A stretch of DNA of 64,000 nucleotides, taken from Microbacterium sp. LWH13-1.2. Its GTDB lineage: Bacteria; Actinomycetota; Actinomycetes; Actinomycetales; Microbacteriaceae. The notes beneath the pieces were generated by a model that saw nothing but the letters and a program-made list of their open reading frames with translations, was not told the DNA's origin and did not search any database. The stretch covers positions 3,224,001 through 3,288,000 of the forward strand of contig NZ_CP151635.1 in assembly GCF_038397735.1 (NCBI RefSeq). The letters run 5' to 3'. How positions within the stretch are numbered: the first letter of the stretch is position 1; the number at the start of each line of letters is the position of its first letter. The position numbers and the translations under genes were made by a program. Of this stretch, positions 23,409 to 31,949 are shown in pieces.

Positions 23409-25982
23409 ATGGTGGTCGGTCGCGAAGAGAGTCTCGCCGCAGCAGTCGACCTGATCCAGGCAGGCGTCAGCATCGATGTCGTCGGCAGTCGAGGCTCCGG
23501 TCGCAGCGCGTTCTTCAAGGCACTGCGCGCCCGAGTGGAGCAGGACGAGTGGACCGTGGTCTCGGTGCGCGGGATCGCCTCGCTGCGCCAGCATCCGCTC
23601 GCCGCTCTGCACCTCGCAGGCATCGGCGCGACCAGCACGCAGCGGCCCGGTCCGAATCTCCATGAGACGGCCGACCAGCTGCGGCAGGCGCTCCGCGCCT
23701 CGCGTTCGGTGCTGTTCCTCGACGACTGGGACGACCTCGACGAGTCGTCGTGGGGTGTCGCCGAGTCGGTGCGGCGCGAATACGGGGTGCCGATCGTCCT
23801 GTCGCGCCTGCAGGGTCTGCGTGCCAGGCACACACCGAGCGGTCTTCCCGCGTCGACGCTCGAGCCGTCGTACGTGATCGACATGACTCCGCTGCGCTTC
23901 GAAGAGATGGAGACGGCCCTGGAGACGTACCTCTCGCACCCGATCGAGGCGACCACGATGAGCCGGATCTTCGCGAAGTCGGGGGGAAACATCGGTCTCG
24001 CGCTGAGCCTCGTCGATGCGACCATCCGAGAACAGCGTCTCGTGCTGCGCGGCGGCGAATGGACCGCGACCAGAGACCTGTGGAGCAGCGGTCTGCGCGC
24101 CGTCCTGGAGGCGCACCTCGAGAGCCTCGACGATGCGACGCGCGATGCCCTCGAGATCATCGCGATCGTGGGCGTCGCCGATATCGACACGGCCAGCCAA
24201 CTCGTCGACTGGGGCACGCTGGAGCTTCTCGAGGAGCGCCGGATGATCACGTTCATCCCCAGCGGTGACCGGCAGCTCGTCGCGGTCATGCCGCCTCTGC
24301 TGGTCGAGTTCTTCCGGCACGAGCCGCTCACCGCACGACGCACGCGGCTCACGGGGCAGATCGTGCGGCAGCTGAGCACGCCCGAATCGGTCTGGTCGGT
24401 GCTCACCGACTCGCAGTCCTCCCCGACGACGGCGAGCGGTCAGGATGCCCTGTTCGTCCGTCTGCTGCAGGAGCGGGCACGAGCACGTCGCATCGTCACG
24501 GCCGCCGAATGGGAGGCGAACCCCACCGCGGCCAGTGCCGTCCGCTATATCCGCGCCCTCATGCACACGCACACGGCGAAGGTGAGGGATGTGATCACCG
24601 AGATCCTCTCGTCTCCCGATGCCCGATCGGGCGATGACGCGAGTCGCGCCGAGTTCGTCGCCCTCGAGGCCGAGTGGACCGCCTACGTCGACAACGACCT
24701 CGAGCGCGCTGTCGCGCAGCTGCAGGAGAATGCCTCCACCGTCGGCATGCATGCCGGGATGCTGCGGGCGGTCGAGGTGCAGCTGTTCGCGAACCTCGAC
24801 GCGGTGCCCGATGACTTCAGCAGTCGCCTGGAGGTCTCGGACGAGCTTCCGACCACGGTCAAGCTGCTGATGTTCGAGACGCAGATGAGTGTGCTCGTCA
24901 GTCTCGGTCGCTTCACGGATGCCCTGCGGGTGTACACGCTCATCGAGGATCTCGAGATCGAAGATCAGCGGCACACCCCGCGGGTGCTCCTCGGGATGGC
25001 TCTGTTCGGTCAGGGCGACGCGAGCGGAGCTCTGGACGTGCTGCAGCGCGGCTTCGACGAGGCGCACGGATACCTCGACATCGACGCGGTGCGCGCCTTC
25101 GGCACCGCCGCGGCACTGTGCCATCTGGCGTCAGGAGACCACGCGGCGGTCGACGACCTGCTCGAGGTCATCTTCTCCGCCGGTGAGCCCTCGCCCCTGC
25201 CGCCCGGCGTGCAGCTGTCACTGCTGGCGATCGCCGCTGTCGTCGCCATCCGCCGGGGTCAGCTGACGACCGGCGAGCGGCTCGCCGCCGACCTGGAGCA
25301 GCTCGGAGCAGAGGACGGCCCTCTTCCCGGGCAGAGCCGCGCCTGGCCCCAGGTGCAGCTGCTCGCCTTCGACGGGAACACGCAGAAGGCGGCCGAGCTG
25401 CTGGCCCGCTCGGGTGAGGCCCTCTGGAATCGCGGCGCGCGCGTGGCAGGTCTCACCGCCGAGCTCTCGGCAGTGGAGCTGGAGCCGACGCCGGCCCGAC
25501 TCGCGGTCGCTCTGGCGCACCTGACGGAGGTTCCTGAGGCCGCAGGGCTCGCCGCCCAGGCCGCCTTCGTGACGGCGCTGGTAAACCACGACCCTCGCGC
25601 GATCCTGGCCACCGCCGATGAACTGGATGCTCGGGGGCTCACCGGAACGTCGCTGTCCGCCTGTCGATTCTCGCGCACCTGGTATTCCGAGGCCGGAGAC
25701 GAGGAAGGGCAACGGCACGCTCTCGAGCAGGAGGAACGGATCCGCGCGCGGCACGCGGGGAGGCACTTCGATCTCGCACGGTTCGGCGCGACGGCGGTCA
25801 CCCTCACCGATCGCGAGAAGGAAGTGGGACGCCTCGCGGCGAGCGGGCTGTCGAACGCCGAGATCGCCTCCCGCCTGGTGCTCAGCGTGCGCACCGTGGA
25901 GAGCCATATGCACCGGATCATGCGCAAGCTCGACGTCTCGAACCGCCGAGGGCTTCGCCGTCACGCCGAGGCGCTCGCCTGA
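23409..25982 (+). CDS. Large LuxR-family (LAL-like) transcriptional regulator
   Basis: An 857-aa regulator: N-terminal STAND-like ATPase (Walker A GSRGSGRS at residues 26-33, Walker B VLFLDDWDD near 105), a long alpha-helical TPR-like middle, and a C-terminal LuxR helix-turn-helix (LTDREKEVGRLAASGLSNAE to SHMHRIMRKLDVSNR). The Walker A lysine is replaced by Arg32, so nucleotide binding may be altered. ATG 23409 has GAGGAGG 9 nt upstream; a GTG at 23391 overlaps that site. Divergent from the SipW-substrate operon, it is the obvious candidate for its control. Confidence 0.9.
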   Translation: MVVGREESLAAAVDLIQAGVSIDVVGSRGSGRSAFFKALRARVEQDEWTVVSVRGIASLRQHPLAALHLAGIGATSTQRPGPNLHETADQLRQALRASRSVLFLDDWDDLDESSWGVAESVRREYGVPIVLSRLQGLRARHTPSGLPASTLEPSYVIDMTPLRFEEMETALETYLSHPIEATTMSRIFAKSGGNIGLALSLVDATIREQRLVLRGGEWTATRDLWSSGLRAVLEAHLESLDDATRDALEIIAIVGVADIDTASQLVDWGTLELLEERRMITFIPSGDRQLVAVMPPLLVEFFRHEPLTARRTRLTGQIVRQLSTPESVWSVLTDSQSSPTTASGQDALFVRLLQERARARRIVTAAEWEANPTAASAVRYIRALMHTHTAKVRDVITEILSSPDARSGDDASRAEFVALEAEWTAYVDNDLERAVAQLQENASTVGMHAGMLRAVEVQLFANLDAVPDDFSSRLEVSDELPTTVKLLMFETQMSVLVSLGRFTDALRVYTLIEDLEIEDQRHTPRVLLGMALFGQGDASGALDVLQRGFDEAHGYLDIDAVRAFGTAAALCHLASGDHAAVDDLLEVIFSAGEPSPLPPGVQLSLLAIAAVVAIRRGQLTTGERLAADLEQLGAEDGPLPGQSRAWPQVQLLAFDGNTQKAAELLARSGEALWNRGARVAGLTAELSAVELEPTPARLAVALAHLTEVPEAAGLAAQAAFVTALVNHDPRAILATADELDARGLTGTSLSACRFSRTWYSEAGDEEGQRHALEQEERIRARHAGRHFDLARFGATAVTLTDREKEVGRLAASGLSNAEIASRLVLSVRTVESHMHRIMRKLDVSNRRGLRRHAEALA

Positions 25983-26070
25983 TTCCCGACCTCCGTGCCC
26001 GCCCCCGGCATACCGGTTGACAATGGGTCTTGCGCGAGGCGTTCGCTGGTGTCACGCTTACGTCACAGCT

Positions 26071-26092
26071 CTGTCGCGCTGTAACGCGACAG
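26071..26092. terminator. Stem-loop between convergent luxR-type gene and dnaB
   Basis: CTGTCGCG (26071-26078) and CGCGACAG (26085-26092) with a 6-nt loop. It lies between two convergent genes and may terminate either or both. A weaker CCCCC/GGGGG stem occurs at 26145-26159. Confidence 0.5.
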
Positions 26093-26193
26093 CTGGGGTG
26101 CCGCCCATATGACGGCATCGGATGGGGCGCCCTTTCTGCCGCCTCCCCCGTGGTGGGGGCGTCCCGTCCATCCCCCGCTTCAGCGGTCGGCGG

Positions 26194-27567
26194 TCAGTTG
26201 AAGTCGCCGCCCGGCGCCATGTCGTGGAAGCGCGAGTAGTGGCCCTGGAAGGCCACGGTGATCGTCGCGGTCGGACCGTTACGGTGCTTGGCCACGATCA
26301 GGTCGGCCTCGCCCGGGCGCACGTCCTTGTCGTAGACCGAGTCACGGTGCAGCAGGATGACCATGTCGGCGTCCTGCTCGATCGAGCCGGACTCACGCAG
26401 GTCGCTGATGGCGGGCTTCTTGTCCTGGCGCTGCTCGGGACCACGGTTCAGTTGCGAGAGTGCGATGACCGGAACCTGCAGCTCCTTCGCGATGAGCTTG
26501 AGGCTACGGGAGAACTCCGAGACCTCCTGTTGACGGGACTCGACACGCTTTCCCGAGGTCATCAGCTGCAGGTAGTCGATGATGACCATCCGCAGGCCCT
26601 CGCGCTGCTTGAGCCGACGGCATTTGGCGCGGATCTCGACCAGGGTCATGTTCGGGCTGTCGTCGATGTAGAGCGGCGCGTCGTTGATGCGCCCTCGGGT
26701 CGCGGCGACCGTGGTCCAGTCGCGAGGATCGAGGTTTCCCTTTCGCATGTTCTGCAGCGGGATCTGGCCCTCGGCGCTGAGCAGACGCATCGCGATCTCG
26801 CTCTTGCCCATCTCGAGCGAGAAGAAGACGGAGGGAAGGTTGTGACCGATGGAGGCCGCGCGCGCGAAGTCGAGTGCGAGCGTCGACTTACCCATGGCGG
26901 GTCGAGCGGCGACGACGATCATCTGCCCGCCGTGCAGACCGTTGGTGAGCTCGTCGAGCTCCTTGAAGCCCGTCGGGACGCCCGTCATCGATCCGTCGCG
27001 GCCGCTGGCGGCCTCGATCTCTTCGAGCGCGGCGTCGACCGCGATCTGCAGCGGGACGTAGTCCTCGGTGGTCTCGGAGCCCGTGATCGAGTAGATCTCA
27101 GCCTGAGCGTTGTTGACGAGGTCGGTCGCGTCGCCCTGCCCGTCGTAGCCGAGCTGCACGATGCGGGTGCCGGCGTCGACCAGACGGCGGAGGATCGCAC
27201 GCTCCGAGACGATTCCCGCGTAGTAGCCGGCGTTCGCCGCGGTGGGGACGATCGAGGTGAGCGTGTGCAGGTAGTCGGCACCGCCGGCGCGGCTGAGCTC
27301 GCCCGTCTTGATGAGTTCGTCGGTGACGGCGACGACGTCGGTCGGCTCGCCGTGCGAGTAGAGCGAGAGGATCGCCTCGAAGATGAGCTCGTGCTTGGGG
27401 ATGTAGAAGTCGGCGCCCCTCAGTGTCTCGATGACGTCTGCGACCGCATCCTTCGACAGCAGCATTCCACCGAGCGCGCTCTGCTCCGCGAGGAGGTCGT
27501 GCGGAGGGGTCCGCTCGGGCGGACGCTTGCCGCCGAGGCGATCCTCGGAGATGTCAGCGATCGACAC
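26194..27567 (-). CDS. dnaB: Replicative DNA helicase DnaB
   Basis: A 457-aa replicative helicase. The N-terminal DnaB domain (EQSALGGMLLSKDAVADVIE) is followed by the RecA-like motor with Walker A ARPAMGKSTLALD, Walker B MVIIDYLQLM, PVIALSQLNRG and SIEQDADMVILLHRD. Length matches intein-free DnaB. The start is GTG 27567, preceded by GAAGGGA at 5 nt; a longer open frame to 27786 lacks homology. Two perfect DnaA boxes lie about 165 and 220 bp upstream. Confidence 0.96.
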   Translation of the reverse strand: MSIADISEDRLGGKRPPERTPPHDLLAEQSALGGMLLSKDAVADVIETLRGADFYIPKHELIFEAILSLYSHGEPTDVVAVTDELIKTGELSRAGGADYLHTLTSIVPTAANAGYYAGIVSERAILRRLVDAGTRIVQLGYDGQGDATDLVNNAQAEIYSITGSETTEDYVPLQIAVDAALEEIEAASGRDGSMTGVPTGFKELDELTNGLHGGQMIVVAARPAMGKSTLALDFARAASIGHNLPSVFFSLEMGKSEIAMRLLSAEGQIPLQNMRKGNLDPRDWTTVAATRGRINDAPLYIDDSPNMTLVEIRAKCRRLKQREGLRMVIIDYLQLMTSGKRVESRQQEVSEFSRSLKLIAKELQVPVIALSQLNRGPEQRQDKKPAISDLRESGSIEQDADMVILLHRDSVYDKDVRPGEADLIVAKHRNGPTATITVAFQGHYSRFHDMAPGGDFN

Positions 27568-27730
27568 AGTGTTCCCTTCGATGCGACGAGCGTGATGAGG
27601 CGGAGCTGCAACCCGGGTCCTGTGCTGCGCCGTCGCGGCTTTCGAAGCCCTCTGTGCAGCAAACCAGGTGCTTCCGACATCGGGTCGCTCGACCACGCTA
27701 CGAGCGGGGGTTTTCGGTCGCAACACTGCC

Positions 27731-27739
27731 TGTGGATAA
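27731..27739 (-). promoter_or_regulatory. DnaA box (TTATCCACA on the minus strand)
   Basis: TGTGGATAA on the plus strand is the exact reverse complement of the consensus DnaA box, about 165 bp upstream of dnaB. Confidence 0.7.
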
Positions 27740-27787
27740 CTATGTGGAAAGCGTGCGAACAAGTCCGGAGAGTCTGTGCAGAACACA

Positions 27788-27796
27788 TGTGGATAA
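27788..27796 (-). promoter_or_regulatory. Second DnaA box (TTATCCACA on the minus strand)
   Basis: A second exact TGTGGATAA, same orientation, 57 bp from the first. A TGTGGATGA near-match follows at 27865. Confidence 0.7.
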
Positions 27797-28117
27797 CCCG
27801 GTGGACTACCTCTGATCAGACTTTTCTTTAGCTATCTGAACTGGGCTTTTTAGTTTCCCCACCCTGTGGATGAGAAAGTGCTTCAACTGCGCATTGAAGG
27901 TTCGCGCGATCCGGTGCGGGATGTGTAGAACCTGGGGAAAGTCAAGCCGAGATTTCACCGGGCGCGTCACACGACGCAACGCCCGGAAATGTGCGCGAGA
28001 TGTCGTCGTCTTCGAGCAGATCCCTCTAGACACGCCCGAATACCGGGAGTATCGTCACCCCCAATCGACGCGACGTGCGTCGGACGAACGATCGTCTCTC
28101 GGGGGAGGGAAGTCGAC

Positions 28118-29140
28118 GTGAACGCTCAGGCAACCCGGCGCGGCCTTCCGGCCATCGCCCTCTGGGGTGGCATGGGCGCGCTCGCGTGGGCGGCGATCAC
28201 CGTCCTCACCGGAGGATCCGCCGCGCATGCCGACGAGGGCTCCGACGCCCCCCTGCTCGACGGAGTCACGTCGCTCGTGAGCCAGACGGTCTCGTCGGTG
28301 GGCGACACGGTCACCGCAGTGACCTCGCCGATCGTCACGCAGGTCGTGAAGCCGGTCGTCACAGAGGTCGTCGCACCCGTCGTGACCCAGGTGGTCGCCC
28401 CGGTGCAGCAGGCCGCTCCCCCGGTCGTCGAGCACGTCTCCGATACGGTCACTCAGGTCCCCGTCGTGGGGCCCGCCGCCGCTCCCGTCATCGAGGCGGT
28501 CACCGACACCGCACAGGCCGTGGTCACTCCGGTCACTGATCTGCTCACCGAGGCTCCGGTCTCTCAGATCGTCACCCCGGTGCAGGATGCTCTCGCAGCC
28601 CTCCCCGGTGTCGGCCGTCTGATCGAGGAGCTCGGCGTCGACACGCTGCTCGACGACGTCGTCGGTGTCGTCGATGCGACGACGGACGTGGTGGGCGGAG
28701 TGGTGGAGAACACCGTTCCGCCCGTGCTCGTCGCCCTCGACCCGAGCCGCTCCGAGAGCGGTTCGGCGCTCCCCGGTCTGGACTCCCTGGGCTTCGATGT
28801 CTACAGCCGCGCGGCCTCGACGCCTCAGGCCATCACTGCGCCCGCACGTGCGAAGGCGGCCGCTGACTCCGCAGCGTCCGCTCTTCAGCCGGTGGCTCTC
28901 CCCGCTGCCCCGGATACGAGTGCGTCCGGATCCGATGAGACAGCGCCCGTCGAGGCGCCTGTCGGTGCCCCCGCCGCTCCTGCCTCCTCCGCCGGTTCCG
29001 GCGGAGCATCCGCTCTCTCCCACGCGCGTCTCAGCGACGTGGGCGTTCCTGCGTTCCGTGCTGTGGAACGCACCCCCGGTGCACCCGACGACGTCCTGCC
29101 GACGTCTCTGGTCGCCGACACCGACGTCTCTCCTGACTGA
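28118..29140 (+). CDS. Secreted Val/Thr/Pro-rich protein, unknown function
   Basis: A 340-aa secreted protein. The signal peptide (GLPAIALWGGMGALAWAAIT, cleaved after SAAHA) is followed by an array of short valine-rich repeats such as VVKPVVTEVVAPVVTQVVAP (about 70-160), predicted amphipathic, then an Ala/Pro/Ser-rich tail without membrane anchor or sorting motif. GTG 28118 is preceded by GGAGG. It lies directly before the chaplin-like gene, and both are secreted low-complexity proteins, so a shared surface role is plausible. No family recognised. Confidence 0.75.
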   Translation: MNAQATRRGLPAIALWGGMGALAWAAITVLTGGSAAHADEGSDAPLLDGVTSLVSQTVSSVGDTVTAVTSPIVTQVVKPVVTEVVAPVVTQVVAPVQQAAPPVVEHVSDTVTQVPVVGPAAAPVIEAVTDTAQAVVTPVTDLLTEAPVSQIVTPVQDALAALPGVGRLIEELGVDTLLDDVVGVVDATTDVVGGVVENTVPPVLVALDPSRSESGSALPGLDSLGFDVYSRAASTPQAITAPARAKAAADSAASALQPVALPAAPDTSASGSDETAPVEAPVGAPAAPASSAGSGGASALSHARLSDVGVPAFRAVERTPGAPDDVLPTSLVADTDVSPD

Positions 29141-29151
29141 CGGGTTGTCCG

Positions 29152-29170
29152 GTCGTTCCTCGTGAACGAC
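29152..29170 (+). terminator. Hairpin between the two surface-protein genes
   Basis: GTCGTTC (29152-29158), CTCGT loop, GAACGAC (29164-29170), 12 bp after the stop codon. Confidence 0.45.
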
Positions 29171-29249
29171 AGATGCCGTGCTGCACGCGCACATCTTCTT
29201 TCGCGCGCACCCATCCAGACCCACCCAACTCAGTCAGGAGAAGGTCATC

Positions 29250-31076
29250 ATGCGTACTTTCATCAAGCGGGCCCTGTGGGGCACGCTTCTCGCCGGCGGG
29301 ATCACCCTGCTCGGCGCGACGGCCGCCAATGCGGCAGACACCTCGGGAGAAGACGGTCTTCTCTCGGGCACTCAGGCGGTTGCACCGATCTCGGTGCCCG
29401 TCACGATCGTGGACAACGCGGTCTCGATCCTCGGGAGCTCCTCCGCTCAGCCGGCCCCCGCACCTGCGCCCGCCCCGGCCCCGGCTCCGGCGCCCGCTCC
29501 GGCTCCCACCACGAGCGGCGATTCCGGCACCGCATCCGGCACCCAGGCCGTCGTGGACGTCACGGTGCCCGTGACGGTGACCGGCAACGCGGTCACGGTG
29601 CTCGGCGACTCGTCGGGCACTGCGGCTCCGGCAGCGCCGGCCGAGGCTCCCCAGGCCCCGGCACCCACCGCTCCGGCGCCGTCGATCACGACCAACGGCG
29701 TCGACGGTCTGCTGTCGGGCACCCAGGCCCTGCTGCACGTCGACGTCCCCGTCACCGTGTCGGGCAACTCCATCGCAGTGCTCGGCGAGAGCGAGACTCT
29801 CGGCCAGGATGCCGCAGCACCGGCCTCCTCGAGCGCACCGACGAGCGGCTCCGTCGCCCCGACCACGTCGGGTGATGACGGCGTCGGCAGCGGGACGCAG
29901 GTCACCGCACCGGTCACGGCACCCGTGAACGTCTCGGGCAACGCCATCTCGGTCCTCGGAGAGAGCTCGGCGACGGGCGGAACGGCTTCGTCTTCGCCGG
30001 CGACGTCACCCGCCACGACGACCGGCACTTCCGGTGACGACGGCATCCTCGGCGGCAGTCAGGTCACCGCACCCGTCGCCGCACCCGTGACCGCCACCGG
30101 CAACGCGATCTCCGTCCTCGGAGAGAGCGCCGTCACCGGCGGAACCGGAACCACCGCACCCGCTGCGGGCGGCACGACCGGCGGCACCACCACCGGTGAC
30201 GACGGCATCCTCGGCGGCACCCAGGTCACCGCACCCGTCACCGCACCCGTGACCGCGACCGGGAACGCCATCTCCCTCCTCGGAGAGAGCGCGGCGAACG
30301 GCGGAACGGCTCCGGCCACTCCCGCCGCTCCGACGGCCCCCGCGACGGGAGCTGCAACGTCCGGCGATGACGGGGTCGGCAACGGCACCCAGGTCACCGC
30401 ACCGGTCACCGCACCCATCGCCGCGACCGGGAACGCGATCTCCGTCCTCGGAGACAGCGCCGTCACCGGCGGAACCGGAACCACCGCACCCGCTGCGGGC
30501 GGCACGACCGGCGGCACCACCACCGGTGACGACGGCATCCTCGGCGGCACCCAGGTCACCGCACCGGTCACCGCACCCGTGACCGCCACCGGCAACGCGA
30601 TCTCCGTCCTCGGAGACAGCGCCGTCACCGGCGGAACCGGAACCACCGCACCCGCTGCGGGCGGCACGACCGGCGGCACCACCACCGGTGACGACGGCAT
30701 CCTCGGCGGCACCCAGGTCACCGCACCGATCGCGCTTCCGATCACCATCGGCGGCAACGCCATCGCCGTGGTCGGCGACAGCACGGTGACGACCCCGGGC
30801 ACCACTCCGGGAACCGACCCCGGGACGGACCCGGGAACGGGCCCCGGGACAGACCCGGGCACCAACCCCGGAACTGACCCCGGAACCACGCAGGGAACCG
30901 CCTCCGGCATGACGCTCACCGCAGGTCTCACCAGCGGCGGTGCGGTGACCGCGGCCGGATCAGCGCAGGGACTCGCCGCCACCGGCGGCTCGTCCTCGCT
31001 CGGATACGCCGCGGTGGCCGCGCTCCTGCTCCTCCTCGGAGCCGGAATGCTGCGCCGTCGCCACGTGACGGCGTAG
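29250..31076 (+). CDS. Chaplin-like repeat surface protein with LAxTG wall-sorting signal
   Basis: A 608-aa wall protein. Signal peptide (about 1-28, ending ATAANA), then nine copies of a chaplin-type unit of about 28 residues, e.g. GTQVTAPVTAPVTATGNAIS followed by VLGDS, separated by Ala/Pro/Thr/Gly linkers, an (AP)n spacer after unit 1, a PGT-repeat stalk at about 515-550 and a C-terminal sorting signal: LAATGG, a hydrophobic helix and RRRHVTA. LAxTG is the class E sortase motif that anchors the long chaplins of Streptomyces. The Cys pair of true chaplins is absent in all nine units. ATG 29250 has AGGAG upstream. Confidence 0.82.
   Translation: MRTFIKRALWGTLLAGGITLLGATAANAADTSGEDGLLSGTQAVAPISVPVTIVDNAVSILGSSSAQPAPAPAPAPAPAPAPAPAPTTSGDSGTASGTQAVVDVTVPVTVTGNAVTVLGDSSGTAAPAAPAEAPQAPAPTAPAPSITTNGVDGLLSGTQALLHVDVPVTVSGNSIAVLGESETLGQDAAAPASSSAPTSGSVAPTTSGDDGVGSGTQVTAPVTAPVNVSGNAISVLGESSATGGTASSSPATSPATTTGTSGDDGILGGSQVTAPVAAPVTATGNAISVLGESAVTGGTGTTAPAAGGTTGGTTTGDDGILGGTQVTAPVTAPVTATGNAISLLGESAANGGTAPATPAAPTAPATGAATSGDDGVGNGTQVTAPVTAPIAATGNAISVLGDSAVTGGTGTTAPAAGGTTGGTTTGDDGILGGTQVTAPVTAPVTATGNAISVLGDSAVTGGTGTTAPAAGGTTGGTTTGDDGILGGTQVTAPIALPITIGGNAIAVVGDSTVTTPGTTPGTDPGTDPGTGPGTDPGTNPGTDPGTTQGTASGMTLTAGLTSGGAVTAAGSAQGLAATGGSSSLGYAAVAALLLLLGAGMLRRRHVTA
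30131..30784 (+). repeat. Near-identical 162-bp repeats within the chaplin-like gene
   Basis: A block starting CGTCACCGGCGGAACCGGAA occurs at 30131, 30461 and 30623. The last two are 162 bp apart in direct tandem, encoding 54 residues each, and the first is 330 bp upstream with a divergent unit between. The near identity implies recent unit duplication. Confidence 0.85.
30794..30899 (+). repeat. Short-period PGT-coding repeat
   Basis: A run of imperfect 12-bp units (CCGGGAACCGAC-like) encodes GTDPGTDPGTGPGTDP and similar, forming the flexible stalk before the sorting signal. Confidence 0.8.
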
Positions 31077-31400
31077 CCAGACCCCGGCGGTGTCGTCATC
31101 CTCGGGGGAGGAGATGCGGCACCGCCGGTGTGCGGATCCCGTGACGCGGTGAGCAAGGGTCCCCAGCCCAGCCCGCGGTCTGCGATGCCGCACAGTTCAC
31201 GGATGCCCCGCGTCCCCAGCGCGGGGCATCCGTCGTGCCCTCGTTCGCGATTCGGACCAGCCGCGGAGGATCGCCTGCCTAGACTCGCTCGGGGAGGTCA
31301 CCATGCAGATCGATCACCGTCGTCCGGCACGCGCGCCTCGGCCAGCGCCAAGACATCGGCGATCGCACGCTCGCACGACCCCAGCCGCGGGGCTCCCCCG
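31077..31400. other. 324-bp region after the chaplin-like gene
   Basis: It contains the strong hairpin at 31201-31231 and a longer-loop dyad (CCGGCGGTG at 31084, CACCGCCGG at 31120). The rest, up to the GTG at 31401, shows no supported gene. Confidence 0.5.
31201..31231 (+). terminator. Terminator downstream of the chaplin-like gene
   Basis: GGATGCCCCGCG (31201-31212) and CGCGGGGCATCC (31220-31231) form a perfect 12-bp stem with a 7-nt loop. Confidence 0.7.
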
Positions 31401-31889
31401 GTGACCCTCAGCTCGAGACGTCTGCGGTGGGCGGTCAACGGCGCTCGGACGTTCGATGTTCCGATGGATGCGACTCGCACGGTTCTTGCCGAGATCGACC
31501 GTGCGGTGCGGGCCGCGCACTTTCGACCGGATGCGCCGTCACACGACTCGGGTGCGCACGCGGTCTATCGACGAGGATCAGCCCTGGGCGATGTCCTGAT
31601 CGGGGGCAGCGGCCTCTCAGCACTCACGACCCGGCTCGGTCCCCTCTCGGTGCACGGAGCCATCGTCGTCTGGCTCGGTGAGCACGGCCCCGATTCCGCT
31701 CGGGTGATCATCTCGCTGGTGGCGGGCTCACACGTGGGTGGCGACTTCGTCGATGCCGTCGAGGATGTCTTGCGCCTCATCCATTCCCGTGGAATTCCCG
31801 TGGAGGATGCGGGGTGGTCACGTGCAGCCGACGTCGATCGAACGTCGCCCGCGAACCCTCGCCGAGCCGCAGAGCTCGGTCTCATCTGA
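31401..31889 (+). CDS. Hypothetical protein (162 aa)
   Basis: The frame is open from 31128, but protein-like composition starts near GTG 31401 (VTLSSRRLRWAVNGARTFDV). ATG 31464 is an alternative. No ribosome site is convincing for either. The sequence reads as a soluble alpha/beta protein of alternating strands (DVLIGGSGLSALTTRLGPLS, then IVVWLGEHG and ISLVAGSHVGGDF) and no membrane segment. I recognise no family. It converges on rplI, sharing a bidirectional terminator. Confidence 0.55.
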   Translation: MTLSSRRLRWAVNGARTFDVPMDATRTVLAEIDRAVRAAHFRPDAPSHDSGAHAVYRRGSALGDVLIGGSGLSALTTRLGPLSVHGAIVVWLGEHGPDSARVIISLVAGSHVGGDFVDAVEDVLRLIHSRGIPVEDAGWSRAADVDRTSPANPRRAAELGLI

Positions 31890-31901
31890 CCCGCACACGC
31901 A

Positions 31902-31935
31902 GAACGCCCCCTGTCCCGAAGGACAGGGGGCGTTC
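31902..31935. terminator. Bidirectional terminator of the rpsF-rplI operon
   Basis: GAACGCCCCCTGTCC (31902-31916) and GGACAGGGGGCGTTC (31921-31935) make a perfect 15-bp stem with a CGAA tetraloop between convergent genes. Confidence 0.85.
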
Positions 31936-31949
31936 GAGAGCGTCGCGCC

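Larger units (their letters stand above)
27568..28117. other. 550-bp intergenic region, locally AT-richer, upstream of dnaB
   Basis: No convincing gene. The segment 27720-27870 is AT-richer than its surroundings and contains two perfect DnaA boxes, a one-mismatch third copy (TGTGGATGA, 27865-27873) and T-rich runs near 27820-27855. A plus-strand frame at 27870-28121 with two C-x2-C pairs was considered and rejected. Confidence 0.6.

Noticed and set aside
27870..28121. Plus-strand 83-codon frame with two C-x2-C pairs upstream of the secreted-protein gene
   Set aside because: Third-position GC is clearly lower than in real genes here, there is no ribosome site, and it overlaps the start of the 28118 gene. 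The Cys pattern is probably chance.
29456..29508. Short alternating Ala-Pro coding repeat taken as a possible microsatellite
   Set aside because: It is an in-frame (AP)n spacer of the chaplin-like protein with varied codons, so it is a protein linker and not a simple-sequence element.
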